Below are positions 34,646-45,450 of a DNA stretch of 64,000 nt, piece by piece. The notes under the pieces were generated by a model, which was not told where the DNA came from, ran no database searches, and saw only the letters and a list, made by a program, of their open reading frames with translations. A program made the translations under genes and the position numbers. Numbering within the stretch: position 1 is the stretch's first letter; the number at the start of each line of letters is the position of its first letter. This DNA comes from Monosporascus cannonballus (Eukaryota; Ascomycota; Sordariomycetes; Xylariales): contig QJNS01000180.1 in NCBI GenBank assembly GCA_004154925.1, positions 7,905-71,904 of the forward strand, written 5' to 3'.

Positions 34646-35027
34646 TATTATAACCTAAGCTAGTTGGGCCTGCGAAAACGGTTTAGCCAAGATTATAAAA
34701 TTACGTTAATTCAGGGTTACGTAATTAATGCTTAACGGGTCTTAACTGAACATAATTAAGCATAACTAAGCAGCATTAAGCAACCGCTTAATAAGGCTTT
34801 GTTAAGCAGAGATAAATAGTAATAAAGGAATCAGGATATATACGTTTATTACTTCCATAATTTAAATAGCTTTAGTTTGCAATATAATATCGTTATCCAA
34901 GGCACCCTTGGTATTACGAGACGTAATACGTTACTGTATTTATTGCTCAGATTCCCACGATACTTTTGCCAACATAAACACGTCGACTTAAGGTTTAATA
35001 GTTGGTTAAACCGCATAGCTTGTCATA
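34646..35027 (+). repeat. Gypsy-2 3' LTR (382 bp)
   Basis: Starts TATTATAACCT, ends GCTTGTCATA and is followed by AAAGG. It includes the shared motif AAGGTTTAATAGTTGGTTAA near its right end. Confidence 0.9.
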
Positions 35028-36058
35028 AAAGGTTACTATTTAAATAAAGTGGAAAATATATAAAGGTAACCTTATTTTTAAAATATTTCCATATAAAAGC
35101 AAAAAAATACGTATATAATATGGCCATTTAAAATAAATAACTATTATTTATTATGGAAACGGGGTTTAATTTCCGGAAAAAAATAGATATTAATTATTTT
35201 AACGCGATAACGTTATTAATTTACCTTTTTGAAATTAACGTATATTCGGTGTTTTCGATATTTTCGGGTAATTATTATTTTTAAACAGTAAAATTATTAA
35301 AAATATATACGGCCGTATTTTTTCCGTATGTAAAGCCGATATATTCGAAAATAAATACTTATAATATTATCCCCGATTTTTCAAGCTTTACGCGAACCGT
35401 TTCCGAAAATCCTACGACCGTTCTATTAGCTTATTCCCCTTTTTAAACGCCCGTTTTATCCATTTTATATTCGTTCGCAGGCTTAATTTTGTATTTGGTT
35501 CGGACGGCGGCGAAAAAAAGGAAAAATTCGCGGATATCGTTACAATTGCATGCTTTTAGGCGGTCCCGGGGCATAATTCGTCCTTTTTTCATATATATCT
35601 TATTATGGCGTACGATAAAACGATTAAACTAAATTTTCCCGAAAATCCCTTTAGGGCCTAATAAGGCTTCTGTTATCTAATAGATTTATATCTTTATGAG
35701 GGCGCGGCCGTATATTTTTTCGTACAGTATCCAATTAATAAGTTTATCCATTTTCTGATCCGACAGCTTATACGCTTTAACTTTGGTTTCGGAACGCGAT
35801 TTGGAACTATGGACGCGGTGTAACAGGGTTAACTGGGGTATATCGAATTATAAGCTCGTAAAGGTTTCGGAACTACCTTTCGCCATAAAATTCTTGGCAT
35901 TCCGAATTTTGCGTTCTCGGTCGAAATTAACCATCTTTACCCGAAATCAATTGACGAAAGGGTTGTTAAGTTATCGCGGAGTGAAGCTTTAAGGAATAGT
36001 TGTTATAGAGAAAAGTCGTATTCGTTATTAGGGTCATTCATTATGTGGAGTCCGAGGT

Positions 36059-36097
36059 TAAGGTTTAATAGTTGGTTAAACCCCCTAGTTCGTCACA
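36059..36097 (+). repeat. Gypsy-1 3' LTR, terminal part
   Basis: The remainder of the LTR interrupted at 27,477: it includes GGTTTAATAGTTGGTTAAAC and ends TTCGTCACA. It is followed by the TSD ATTTC at 36,098-36,102. Confidence 0.88.
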
Positions 36098-36102
36098 ATT
36101 TC

Positions 36103-36549
36103 CGCCTTAATGCTATATTTAGTTAGGCCGCCGATTTGACAAAAGCCGCTATATTTCGTAGTTTTTTTATAATATTATTAATATTTATTATATACGTAAA
36201 TTAATATATATGGATAGGAAAAATGAAATGCAGGTTGCAAATATTAATATATTTAAGCCGGAAGTTTTTTTATTTCAATAATTAATATATTTTGTCGATA
36301 GTACCAAAATTATAGTATCGTTCGAAAATAAAACTTAATATAATAATTTGGAATTAATTGTTCGATACTTATTTAAAATTACAAATAATATGGTTATATC
36401 GTCCGGTACTTATGCGGTTAAATATCTTTAAGTTAAACTTTTCCGTATTTGCGGATATTAAAATAAAAACAAAATATAAAATTATTAATATAAAAATTCG
36501 TTATTTTTTCGCCAGCTTAATTAATAGTACGACCTAAATAATAATTAAA
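36103..36549. other. Old RIP-eroded DNA between Gypsy-1 and Gypsy-3
   Basis: Continuation of the sequence that ends at 20,297 before Gypsy-1 inserted; it continues after Gypsy-3 at 43,746. No domain is recognisable. Confidence 0.6.
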
Positions 36550-36982
36550 TGTAACGAACCTGTTATACATCCACCTGGAGGTATGAGCAGTATCCGAAGT
36601 GGGGTCTTGATTTGCAGATAACAATAGGGCGAAGAATGATTCAGTGGTCTGTTCGTTAAAGAAATTTAAAGACTTTTTCCTTAACTAGAGAACGGTGCAG
36701 TTGCCTTTTGGTTAAGAGCTTAGATTGATAGCTAAAAAGCGAAACTAAATAAGTGCTATTTACATGCGAAATGGCTGTTTATATATATATTCTTTCTATT
36801 TTTCATGTTTTTCATGGTTTTTGGAGATTACGAAAAACTATGGTAGCCGATGTTTACATGTCTTCTAGAGTCTCTGGAGATTGACAGAGACCCGAGGTTT
36901 ATCCGGTGAAAGTGGAAATCTTAAGCGTCTTTAACTTTCCGGGCCTTATTCGGGTTTAATGGAATCCCTTTTGGACATAACA
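36550..36982 (-). repeat. Gypsy-3 3' LTR (433 bp, left copy)
   Basis: Starts TGTAACGAACCTGTTATAC and ends GGACATAACA. Preceded by TSD TTAAA. Confidence 0.9.
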
Positions 36983-37081
36983 TTATTCCCTCCTTTTTAG
37001 GATCTTTGTCCTTAAAGATAAAAAAAAAAGGTAAGTCCTTAATTTCTTTTTCTTACTTCTGATATTATAACATCATATTAA

Positions 37082-37707
37082 CCATGTCGGACAGGCCTCG
37101 AAAACACATCAAATCTTTTACTAAAAGTCGTCGCAAACTAATTAAGTCGATTTCTTAATTTGGATTTAAAGTTATGCCGTATATGCGTTATTTTGAAAAA
37201 AAACTTCCTTATAAAATATTGGAAGGTCGAAAAAGTTGCTAAAACTGTTTATCGGCTAACGTTTCGTCCTGCAACGGGAACCATATTTCCTTTTCGTCCT
37301 TTTAAAATATTCGAACTGAAAAATAACGGATTAATCGTAAAAAGAGGATAGCAGTTTAACAGCTCCAAAAGTTGTCTTACTGTATTATTCGTTTAGATCG
37401 TCAGTTTAAATAATTGCATTTAAAGGGGATGTCGTTTATTTAAAGGGGGCTTCAAAATATAAATAAACTGGAAAAACGGGAAAAAATAGAAGAAAAGCAA
37501 CATTACGTAAAAGCTAAGTAAGTGCAGTTTGCTTTTAAGATGGACGCCGTTTTGGAAACGTTTATCTTTTTCGACTGGAACGCCGAAGGTTTGGATTTAA
37601 GCGGGAGACCGTTATCGCCTGCGATTTTGGCCGCGTTAAAGACGGTCGGTCAGGATTTTGGCGGTAAAACGTCTTTACCAGGTCTATCGCATTTGTTAAA
37701 TAATTAA
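37082..37707 (+). pseudogene. Antisense auxiliary reading frame of Gypsy-3
   Basis: Plus strand, opposite to gag-pol, between the left LTR and integrase. It starts MSDRPRKHIKSFTKSRRKL. After a stop it continues with DLKLCRICV, a Cys-containing segment, and ends in frame 37,522-37,707 with FFDWNAEGLDLSGRPLSPAI. Eroded relatives with the same ending lie near 44,900-45,450 and 57,100-57,240. Function is unknown. It resembles auxiliary open frames I associate with fungal Gypsy elements, but I cannot name a family. Confidence 0.5.
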
Positions 37708-38559
37708 ATAGTTCTTATATATTTTCTTTATGTAAGTATTTTTCTTATTTAATTAAGTATTAAATTTTATTTTTAATTATTCTAAAATTTAGTATCCGTT
37801 CGACTTCGTATTCGTGGAAGTTTTTTTCAAATTTTAAATTTGTTTTTAACGGGGCGTTTTTAGGTGCTGGTTTAAGTAAGGAAATATGGAAAATAGGATG
37901 TATTTTTATGCTTTTGGGTAACGACAGCCGGTAGTTGGTTTTGGAAATAACCTTTTTAACTTTAAACGGTTTAAGTTTTTTAAAATCAAGCTTATCGCTG
38001 GGTCTTTTTGTTTTAATTTGTGAAATATTCGAGATCGCGTTTTGTTTTTGGAGTAATAAGTAAACCTTATTTCCTTTCGCTAAAATTAGTCCTTTAATTT
38101 TTTTTGTTATAATACTGGGTTATCCGTTATTAAAAAAATCGCAATTTATTTTGGAAACGAACCTAAATTATCTTAATCTTTATTATTAGTATTTCTGCTT
38201 TGGGAGTAATCGTAATAATTTTTGGTACTTTGCTAAACGGTTATTTGGGTCGTTATGTTTTTGTATTATGCCCGTATATAGCTATATAAGGAAATATATT
38301 TATATCCTTATTAACAAATATGTTATAGGCGATTTGTGCTAATGGTAAAAGTTTTACCTAATTATTTTGTTAATAGTTAACATAGTTTCGAAAGTATTAT
38401 TCCAGAATTTGATTAAATTATTCCGTTTATCCATCCGTTTAAGGGTGATACGTTATTAAGAATTTAAGCTTAGCACTAATTTATTTAAAGAAGTTAGTGC
38501 CGAATTTTGAAATGAAAAATGTATTTCGATCGGAAATGATCTTTTCTGGTATCCCGTAT

Positions 38560-41500
38560 TTGTTAAGGTAATGTTTAATAAAGGCATAAGCCAATTGTTC
38601 TGCTGTTACGTTTTTTTAAAAGGTAAAAAGTATTTATATTTAGTAAATCGATTAATAATTACCCATATTCCGTTGTATTCGACTTTAGTAACTGGGTTTT
38701 TAAATAAAGGTAAATTAGTAATAAAATCCTAAGCTATAATATTCCATGCCTTATTAGGAATATTAATAAGTTGTAATAATCCATAAGGCTTATGGCGTAT
38801 TATTTTAACCTTATTATAAATGTTGTAATTCTTAATTATTTTCTTAACTATACGGCGTAGTTTTGGGAAATCATATTATTTTTATAGCCGTCTAGTAATT
38901 TTGAAAATTCCTTAATATCCATGCAGTAAATTTTTATGAAATTCCTTTACAAATTGTTCCTGTTAATCCTTAGGAATATAGATTTTGCCATGGTATAGTA
39001 GCTAATCTTTTGGCTATCCTTTTAGTTGCTAAACTTTTTTTTTATTTTTTTATATCATAAGAATTCCGGAACCGTATTAAAAATTCGGAAATTGGTTTTT
39101 TTATTATTTTATATAACTATACGGTACCGTCTTTGTTATACTATAATATCCGCATTTTTTTGGGGACCTTAAAATCGTAATTTTTTTTGCGGCTGAGAAT
39201 ATCCGCCTAGATGTTTTCTTTTCTTTTAATATAATGTATTTTAAAGTTAAATCTTAATAGAAAAATTATCCATTTTTTATGTCGTTTATTTAATTTTTAA
39301 GTTTTTATAAATCGCGTAAGGTTTTTGTAATCAAAGTAAATGTCGAAAAGTTCTTTTATTTTATTAAGATATAATTTTTTGTCGTAAATTTGATATCTGA
39401 ATTTTGTATTTCGGAATATTTTTAAGTAATATGCTACTGGGTATTATTTATTATTATCCTTTTATTATTTTAAAATTGTACCTAAGGCATATTCCGAGGT
39501 ATTTATCTTTAGGCGTTTCTTTTTATCTAGGTTTAGCATTTTTATTATTAATCCGTTAATAATTATTTTCTTCAATTTTCGGAATACTTCTTTTATTTCC
39601 TTTAAAAGTTCGAACTTTTTTCTAACGTACTCCTTAATAATAAGTTTCGTTAATAACCTAACGATATCTCCGTATTTTTCGATTAGGCTACGTACGTAAC
39701 CCGTAAATCCTAAAATCTGACGGATATTTATAACGGTCGCCTTATTAGGGATAGGCTAATTCTTAACTACTTCCATTTTGGAACGTTAAATCTGAATTTG
39801 GCCGGGAATAAAAGTGAACCCCAGAAAATCTAATTTCTAAATGTGTTATACGCTTTTGGCTAGGTTAACTCAAATGTTGGCTTCGTCCAAAGTTTTAAAT
39901 ATCTAAACGATATGTTTCTTGTGCTCCTTTAAAGTTTCGAAATAGATAAGGATATCGTCGAGGTAGACAAATACGAATTTGTTAAGAAATTATTTAAGAA
40001 TAATTATAATTAGATTTTGGAAACTAACGGGAATATTAATAAGTCCTATCGGCATTACTTTGTATTCGTAAAGTCTATATATTATTTTAAATGCTGTTTT
40101 TCATTTTTCTTTTTTGGCCATTTGGATGCGATAATAGTTATTACGAAAATTAAATGTTATAAACTATTTGGCTTTGCTGGCGTTTTCTTTTAAAGTATTT
40201 ATAAATATTAAAGGATATTTATTTTTAATTATGATATCGTTTAATTATTTATAATCGATTATTTTTTGGTAAATAAGGTCTTTATTTTTATCGATTTTTT
40301 ATTTATTATCTTTAGTCTTTGGTACCATAAAAATAAGGTATCCAGCAGGAAAGTTAGAAAATTAAATATATCCTTTTTTCAGATCCAGTTATATACTTTT
40401 CCACAAGGCCTTCGACTTTTCCGGGTTTATATAGTAAATTTTATAAAGCTTAGGATAATATCCTTTTTTAATAAGTATCCTATAATCCTATTAACTATAT
40501 GGCGGTAGCTCATAATTTTCTTTATTTTTAAATAATCGCTTAAATTTTTGATATTCCGGCGGTACCGTAAAAGTTTAATTAAGAATCCGTACTTCCTTAA
40601 TAACATAACAGATTTTTCGATCGTTTTCCTGGGGTATTTTATCTTAAGAAAATATCCGCTTTTTTTAATTAATCCGTAAGTTGCTGGAATAAAGCCAAAA
40701 CATCCTTAGGATAATATTATATCCGGAGATGTCGGCAATATCCAGTAAGATACGTTTTTAGTATCCTTGAATTTGTACCGAAAGTTTTTTAATTTTTCGA
40801 AATATTCGTCCACTTTTGTATATAGATAAGTTTTTATTTATTATGCGTAATTTGTAAAATTTCAATTTATATTTTTAAGGAATCTAATGTTTTTCTGCTG
40901 TTACGAAGGAAATAAAATTACTTTTTGTACCGGAATTAATTATTACTTTAAACGTTTTATTTTTGTATTAAAAGGAAATTTCGATTTAGCTGCGTATTTC
41001 TTTTGTCGTTTTATATAAGGTTTTGTAAATTAAGGCTTTTCGATACTTTAGTTTCGAAGGCTTTTATAATTTTTTGATTTCTGATACTTTCCGGTTTAAG
41101 CAAATTTCTATTCGTAAGCTTTTTTGATAACATATTTGATATATTAATTATTATTATATCGGAATTACGTTTTTTTGCCATACTTGTATTATATTTCTTT
41201 CTTTGGCTTTTCCTTTATTCTTATATCCGCCGAATTATAAAATTAGAAAAGTGGATTTCCGAAAAAGGTATTCCCATATCTAGGAGTTCGTATTGGATGC
41301 AAAATATCGGAAAATAACATAGGTATCCTTGCAATATGGCCTTCTGACTCCGTTCTGATTCGGGATATAAGTAATAAGACCTAGGGTATTCTGGTTATCG
41401 TGGAATTTCCGTGCATCGGCATTTGTTATTTGGTTCGGTAGGAATCTCGTCGTTCTATCCAGGTCAAAAGTTATTATTTTCCTTAGCTTTAAGATGAATA

Positions 41501-42782
41501 AAATAATCGTCAAAATAGCAGGTAATAAAATGTAACAAATCGTAAGGGTTTATTAATAATATCTTTTGGTAAATGGTATATTCCGGGAGTTCGTAAAGCT
41601 TTAAGGATAACTGTTTATGGTTATTAACATCTGGTCGAAATTAACCGTCCTTTATATGCATTTCATATTTTTGGGAATTAAAGTGGCATTAATATCCTAA
41701 CTTTATGGTTATCCTGGAAGCCATTTATCCTAAATAGTATTTGCAGGCTTTGACCTTAAAATCCTAACAAATAAGATAATCCTCGTATTTTGGGTTATCG
41801 TTTTAAATTTAAGTAATTATGGTAATAATGAATTCTGGCTGGAAAAAAATCGAACTAATTTTTTTTTCCTTTTTTGCCTTATTATCGGTTTCCTATTTAA
41901 CCGCTTTGGTTTTTTTTGGGGTTAAGGAATTTTTCCTTTTTTGGAATTTCTTTTAGCGGGTAAATAATATTTATTTTTAAAATGCCTTTTTTTGTTACAG
42001 TTAAAATACTTTATTTTAAACTTATTTTTCTTGGGCTCCTTCGAAACGGAATTTGTTTCCTTTTAAGGTTTGCCCTTATCCTTCTTATTTTGGTTTTTCG
42101 AACCTTTATTATTATCTCGTTTACTAATCCTTTTTTTAAGGTACCGATTAAAAATACGTCGGTCGGCAATAATAACCTTATTTATATATTTTGTAAAGGA
42201 CTTAACCTTTAATTCCTTATATATTTTATTTTTAACTGAAGGCTTTAAGCCGTTATTATAAGGGTAAAATAACGCGTTTTTTAGTAAATTTAACATAGTA
42301 ACTAAATAATTAAATTTTGTCGTATATTCGGCGGCTAACTTAATCTAATAAAAGAAATAAAGCTGTTTAACCGCGTTTTATTCTTTATCGGGATTTCCGA
42401 ATAAGGCGCGCATTTTTTTTTCGAAATTCTTATAATCGCTAAAAATATAATTAATAAGATCCGAAAATTCCTTTGGGTATCGTTTAAGGTAATCCGTTAA
42501 AATAGGTTCGAATTAGTTACGAATTTTTCCGATAAGTAATTACGAAATGGCCATTATTTTTTGGTATTTTTCCGGCAAAGAGTTTTCGTAAAATTTAAGG
42601 TAACATCTGGCCTGGACCAGAAATTTTTCCGGGTTTTCGGATTTATCGTAAAGTTTTGGGGGGGTTAACTTATAACCCTTAATATCTGGCATTCCGTAAT
42701 AACTGGGAGGTGGGATAATCCCTTTCCGCGTTTGGCTCGCATTAAATAATAGTAAAGTTAACGCTTTTCGTCCTGGATCCAT
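38560..42782 (-). pseudogene. Gypsy-3 gag-pol relic
   Basis: Minus strand. Gag starts at ATG 42,782 (MDPGRKALTLLLFNASQTRK), followed by a Gag core (GYKLTPPKLYDKSENPEKFL). A zinc knuckle near 41,975-42,010 reads FNCNKKRHFKNKYY, with Cys-to-Tyr changes. RT keeps an intact YLDD at 39,954-39,965 within FVFVYLDDILIY. RNase H follows, then integrase near 38,560-39,010 (RRHKPYGLLQ, then DFITNLPLFKNPV). Numerous RIP-type stops interrupt it, and no intact open frame exceeds about 80 codons. Confidence 0.85.
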
Positions 42783-43307
42783 TAAAAGGGGTCGGTAGCC
42801 AGCCCCTTGGCTTCGCCTTCTGGCCGAGCTAAACTAAGGGAAAACCGGTTTCTTTCCTTTAATGAACCAAATATTCTCTTTTTTTAGGGTTCGAACTTTT
42901 GCCGTTAAGGCATTTAATTTTTCCTTCGTAATAAGTTTTTTCTTTTAGTTTCTTATTTTATATTCTTTTTTTCCTTCCTTAATTTCCTCCCGTTCCGGTT
43001 CTTTTTCCTAAACTTTAATAATATCCTAAGGAATCGGAAAAAGTTATTATTACGGCTGGGAAAAAAGATTTTCTTAAAATCGAATAATAAACGGAACCAT
43101 ATTATTAATTAATCGGAAAACTTTTTTAATAAGGGGTAAATCGTCAAATCTTATTAATAATATTTTACTGGCTAATAACGGGAATTATATATATTATTTA
43201 TTTTCTAAATATCGTCCTATATTATTATTTATATTAAGTTCAGGAGATTTTATGCTTTAATTGGGCGGTAAATTATTTATCAGCTATTAATTAAAGAATT
43301 ATCAAAA

Positions 43308-43740
43308 TATAACGAACCTATTATACATTTATTTGGAAATATAAGTAATATCCGAAATGGGGTTTTGATTTGCAGGTAATAATAAGGCGAAAAATAATTT
43401 AATAGTTTATTCGTTAAAAAGATTTAAAATTTTTTCCCTTAATTAAAGAATGGTATAATTACTTTTTGGTTAAAAGCTTAAATTAATAATTAAAAAGCGA
43501 AATTAAGTAAATGTTATTTATATGCGAAATAACTATTTATATATATATCTTTCTTATTTTTTATATCTTTTATGGTTTCTGGAAATTACGAAAAACCATG
43601 GTAGCCGATATTTATATATCTTCTGGAGTTTCTGGAGATTGACAAAGACCTGAGGTTTATCCGGTAAAAGTGGAGGTCTTAGGCGTCTCTAACTTTCCGA
43701 GCCTCATTCGGGTCTAGTGGAGTCCCTTCTGGACGTAACA
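43308..43740 (-). repeat. Gypsy-3 5' LTR (433 bp, right copy)
   Basis: Starts TATAACGAACC, ends TTCTGGACGTAACA and is followed by TSD TTAAA. Its left half is more RIP-mutated than its right half. Confidence 0.9.
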
Positions 43741-43745
43741 TTAAA

Positions 43746-44544
43746 TCGGTTATTAAAAAAAGTTTAAATAATTAAAGATTTTCCGAAATTTATTTTAATA
43801 ACGAAAAGAATATTAAGTTTTCCGAAAATCAGATTATGTACTGTATTAATCTATTTTTTCTATAAAATACGGCTTTATCCGTTAAACATAACGCCTAATA
43901 TAAGGCGAACAAACCAACGGCTGAAGGTTTTCGTAAAGTTATCGACCGTACATATAACGTTAGCATATAAGTTAATTATATCTGTATCGATAAAAAACCA
44001 ATAAAGATATCGGATAAAGATAAACGTTTCGTTTTGGAAAATTAAGTATTCGAAGATCTAAGATATTTATTTTAAACTTTCGAATATATTACCCGTGTTT
44101 AGCTAATTAAAAAAATATATTTCGGGATTTATTACGGACGACCTTAAACGTTATATATTATTATTTTGTCTTATAAAATTATGTTATTATCGAATTAATT
44201 TAAGGGGGATAAAAAGGTATAACACATATTAATCGTGATTTTCGGCCAGTTTCTATTATACCAGTTTTAATTCGTAATAATTAAAATTATTATTATATTA
44301 GAAAATAAAGATTTTAATTTATAGTAAATTATATAAGTTAAAATATTAGTAATTTCGTAATTAATATATATTACCAAAGTTAATAATAATAATTTCTGCA
44401 AATTTATATAAAAACGCATTAAACAGAACAAAAAAAATCATAACATGTTATTAGGCCTTATTTTAGATGTTTTATTATTTTTGTGGGTATTATTCTTAAA
44501 GGAATTTAGCTAATACATTAAACTCCTAACAGATACTTCTTGAT
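43746..44544. other. Old RIP-eroded DNA right of Gypsy-3
   Basis: AT-rich sequence that continues 36,549 across the Gypsy-3 insertion. Short protein-like pieces can be read on the plus strand near 43,800-44,050, but I recognise no domain. Probably an older transposon. Confidence 0.5.
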
Positions 44545-44640
44545 CAAAGGCTATAGTTGTGGCTTCGACTGCTGCCCCGCAGGCGCAGCTACAACCTCCA
44601 AAATGGGGTTCTGATCATGATGAGGCAACCGAAATTTAAC
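44545..44640 (-). pseudogene. GC-normal island with minus-strand protein-like sequence
   Basis: About 95 bp of normal composition inside very AT-rich DNA. The minus strand reads RLPHHDQNPILEVVAAPAGQ and continues QSKPQL before a stop. It looks like an unmutated fragment of a coding region. Its ends merge into eroded sequence. Family unknown. Confidence 0.35.
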
Positions 44641-44899
44641 AGTTGTAAACTTGCGTTAAGCTTAAAAAAGAACTTCTTTAAAACGAAAGCCTTTACTTTA
44701 GTAATATTATTCTCTTTTTATGAGGATTTTTTATTTCAAAGATAAAAACCGTAAGTAATTTTTTTACTTATTAAAAAGATTTTTAAAAAGTTTTAGCTAA
44801 TGTTATTATAATAAGTTGCGTATAAAAGGAAAAAAAAGAAAATCTCGTTTAAACTAATACGATTTTTACGATATTCGTATCGATTTACTTAAGAAATTT

Positions 44900-45450
44900 G
44901 ATATTAAGATTTCTTTTCATGTTAATTACGTTCGATATAGCAAAATCGATTAGGTTTACGTTTTAGAATATTGGAATTGCAGTTATCATACTCGTCGTTA
45001 ACGTTTTTGTTATAATATTTTAATTATAAATTTCTCAACGAAAATAAACGAAAGGTAAAAGCGATTATAAAAGAACAGCAGAAGATGAAAAACATTTTTT
45101 TAATGTATCAAACAGTTATAAAAAAAGAACTGGATAAACTACGACGTTAGTAAGACGAAAAGCAGAAAAAGCTTATTAAAAAATTAAAGCTTTTGCATTT
45201 TTAATAGGATTTTCCTAAAAAGAAAGTTCTGAAATTGTTAAAAGAAAAATTAAAATTAAATTATTTAAAAAAGCGAAAAAAAGCTACCGTTAAGTAAAGG
45301 TAGAGAAAACGTAGCTAGTTTTTAAAATAAACGTTATAATAAAGACGTGTTCTTTCGATTAAAACGCCGTAAGCTTGGATTTAAATAGAGGACCGTTATT
45401 TCTACGATTTTAGTTATGCTAAATACGATTGGTTAAGATTTTGACACTAA
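44900..45450 (+). pseudogene. Antisense coiled-coil frame of Gypsy-4
   Basis: On the plus strand, text such as KELDKLRR, DEKQKKLIKKLKLLHF and KEKLKLNYLKKRKKATVK is Lys/Leu-rich with coiled-coil spacing. It is followed by a degenerate form of the Gypsy-3 ending (EGLDLSGRP). Position and orientation match the antisense frame of Gypsy-3. Confidence 0.45.

Larger units (their letters stand above)
28285..35027 (+). mobile_element. Gypsy-2: complete-length Ty3/Gypsy chromovirus relic
   Basis: Length 6,743 bp, with TSD AAAGG at 28,280-28,284 and 35,028-35,032. The two LTRs are of equal length (382 bp), 28,285-28,666 and 34,646-35,027. The 3' LTR begins TATTATAACC where the 5' LTR has TGTTATAACC, a RIP-like change. 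Gag, protease, RT, RNase H, integrase and chromodomain lie in plus orientation. An antisense frame lies between chromodomain and 3' LTR. It is the youngest full-length layer of the nest. Confidence 0.92.
27560..35934 (-). pseudogene. Fot1/pogo transposase relic, interrupted by Gypsy-2
   Basis: Minus strand. The N-terminal half starts near ATG 35,934 and shows a CENP-B/HTH-type segment (DIPQLTLLHRVHSS, KLSDQKMDKLINWIL). DDE-like text near 35,040-35,160 (PVSIINNSYLF; YFPLYLNSNLL) reads IINNSY where an IIDGH-type motif is expected. The coding frame is cut by Gypsy-2 and resumes at 28,279 with QLFDVTVFSVFKKKYR and, further on, NIKAG-CYTGLFPFKPE, the typical C-terminal part. The two halves join in order, confirming that Gypsy-2 interrupted a transposase. 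Several stops indicate RIP. Confidence 0.8.
27478..36058 (-). mobile_element. Fot1/pogo (Tc1/mariner superfamily) transposon split by Gypsy-2
   Basis: Terminal inverted repeats of about 40 bp lie at 27,478-27,517 and 36,019-36,058. They begin ACCTCGGAC and differ only by a few transitions. TA duplications flank the element (27,476-27,477 and 36,059-36,060). Without Gypsy-2 the element is about 1.83 kb, the usual size of Fot1/pogo transposons. It inserted into the 3' LTR of Gypsy-1, whose sequence resumes directly after it. Confidence 0.85.
20303..36097 (+). mobile_element. Gypsy-1: Ty3/Gypsy chromovirus relic, interrupted by nested insertions
   Basis: Bounded by TSD ATTTC at 20,298-20,302 and 36,098-36,102. 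The 5' LTR is 20,303-20,699. The 3' LTR begins at 27,126, is interrupted at 27,477 by a Fot1/pogo transposon and resumes at 36,059-36,097. Removing the inserted DNA leaves about 6.8 kb, matching Gypsy-2. Domains on the plus strand appear in the order gag, protease, RT, RNase H, integrase and chromodomain, so the element is a chromovirus. All frames are broken by RIP-type stops. The bases after the 5' LTR (from 20,700) are conserved with Gypsy-2 and should contain the primer-binding site, but I recognise no tRNA match. Confidence 0.9.
36550..43740 (-). mobile_element. Gypsy-3: full-length Ty3/Gypsy relic, coding strand minus
   Basis: Length 7,191 bp with TSD TTAAA at 36,545-36,549 and 43,741-43,745. 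LTRs of equal length (433 bp) are 36,550-36,982 and 43,308-43,740, starting TGTAACG/TATAACG and ending AACA. Gag and pol are read on the minus strand, so the right LTR is the 5' LTR. A plus-strand antisense frame lies near the left LTR. It is less RIP-damaged than its neighbours to the right. Confidence 0.92.

Noticed and set aside
44605..44625. C/D-box snoRNA-like words (CTGA followed by ATGATGA)
   Set aside because: Boxes are in the wrong order and spacing, and the segment reads better as a minus-strand coding fragment.
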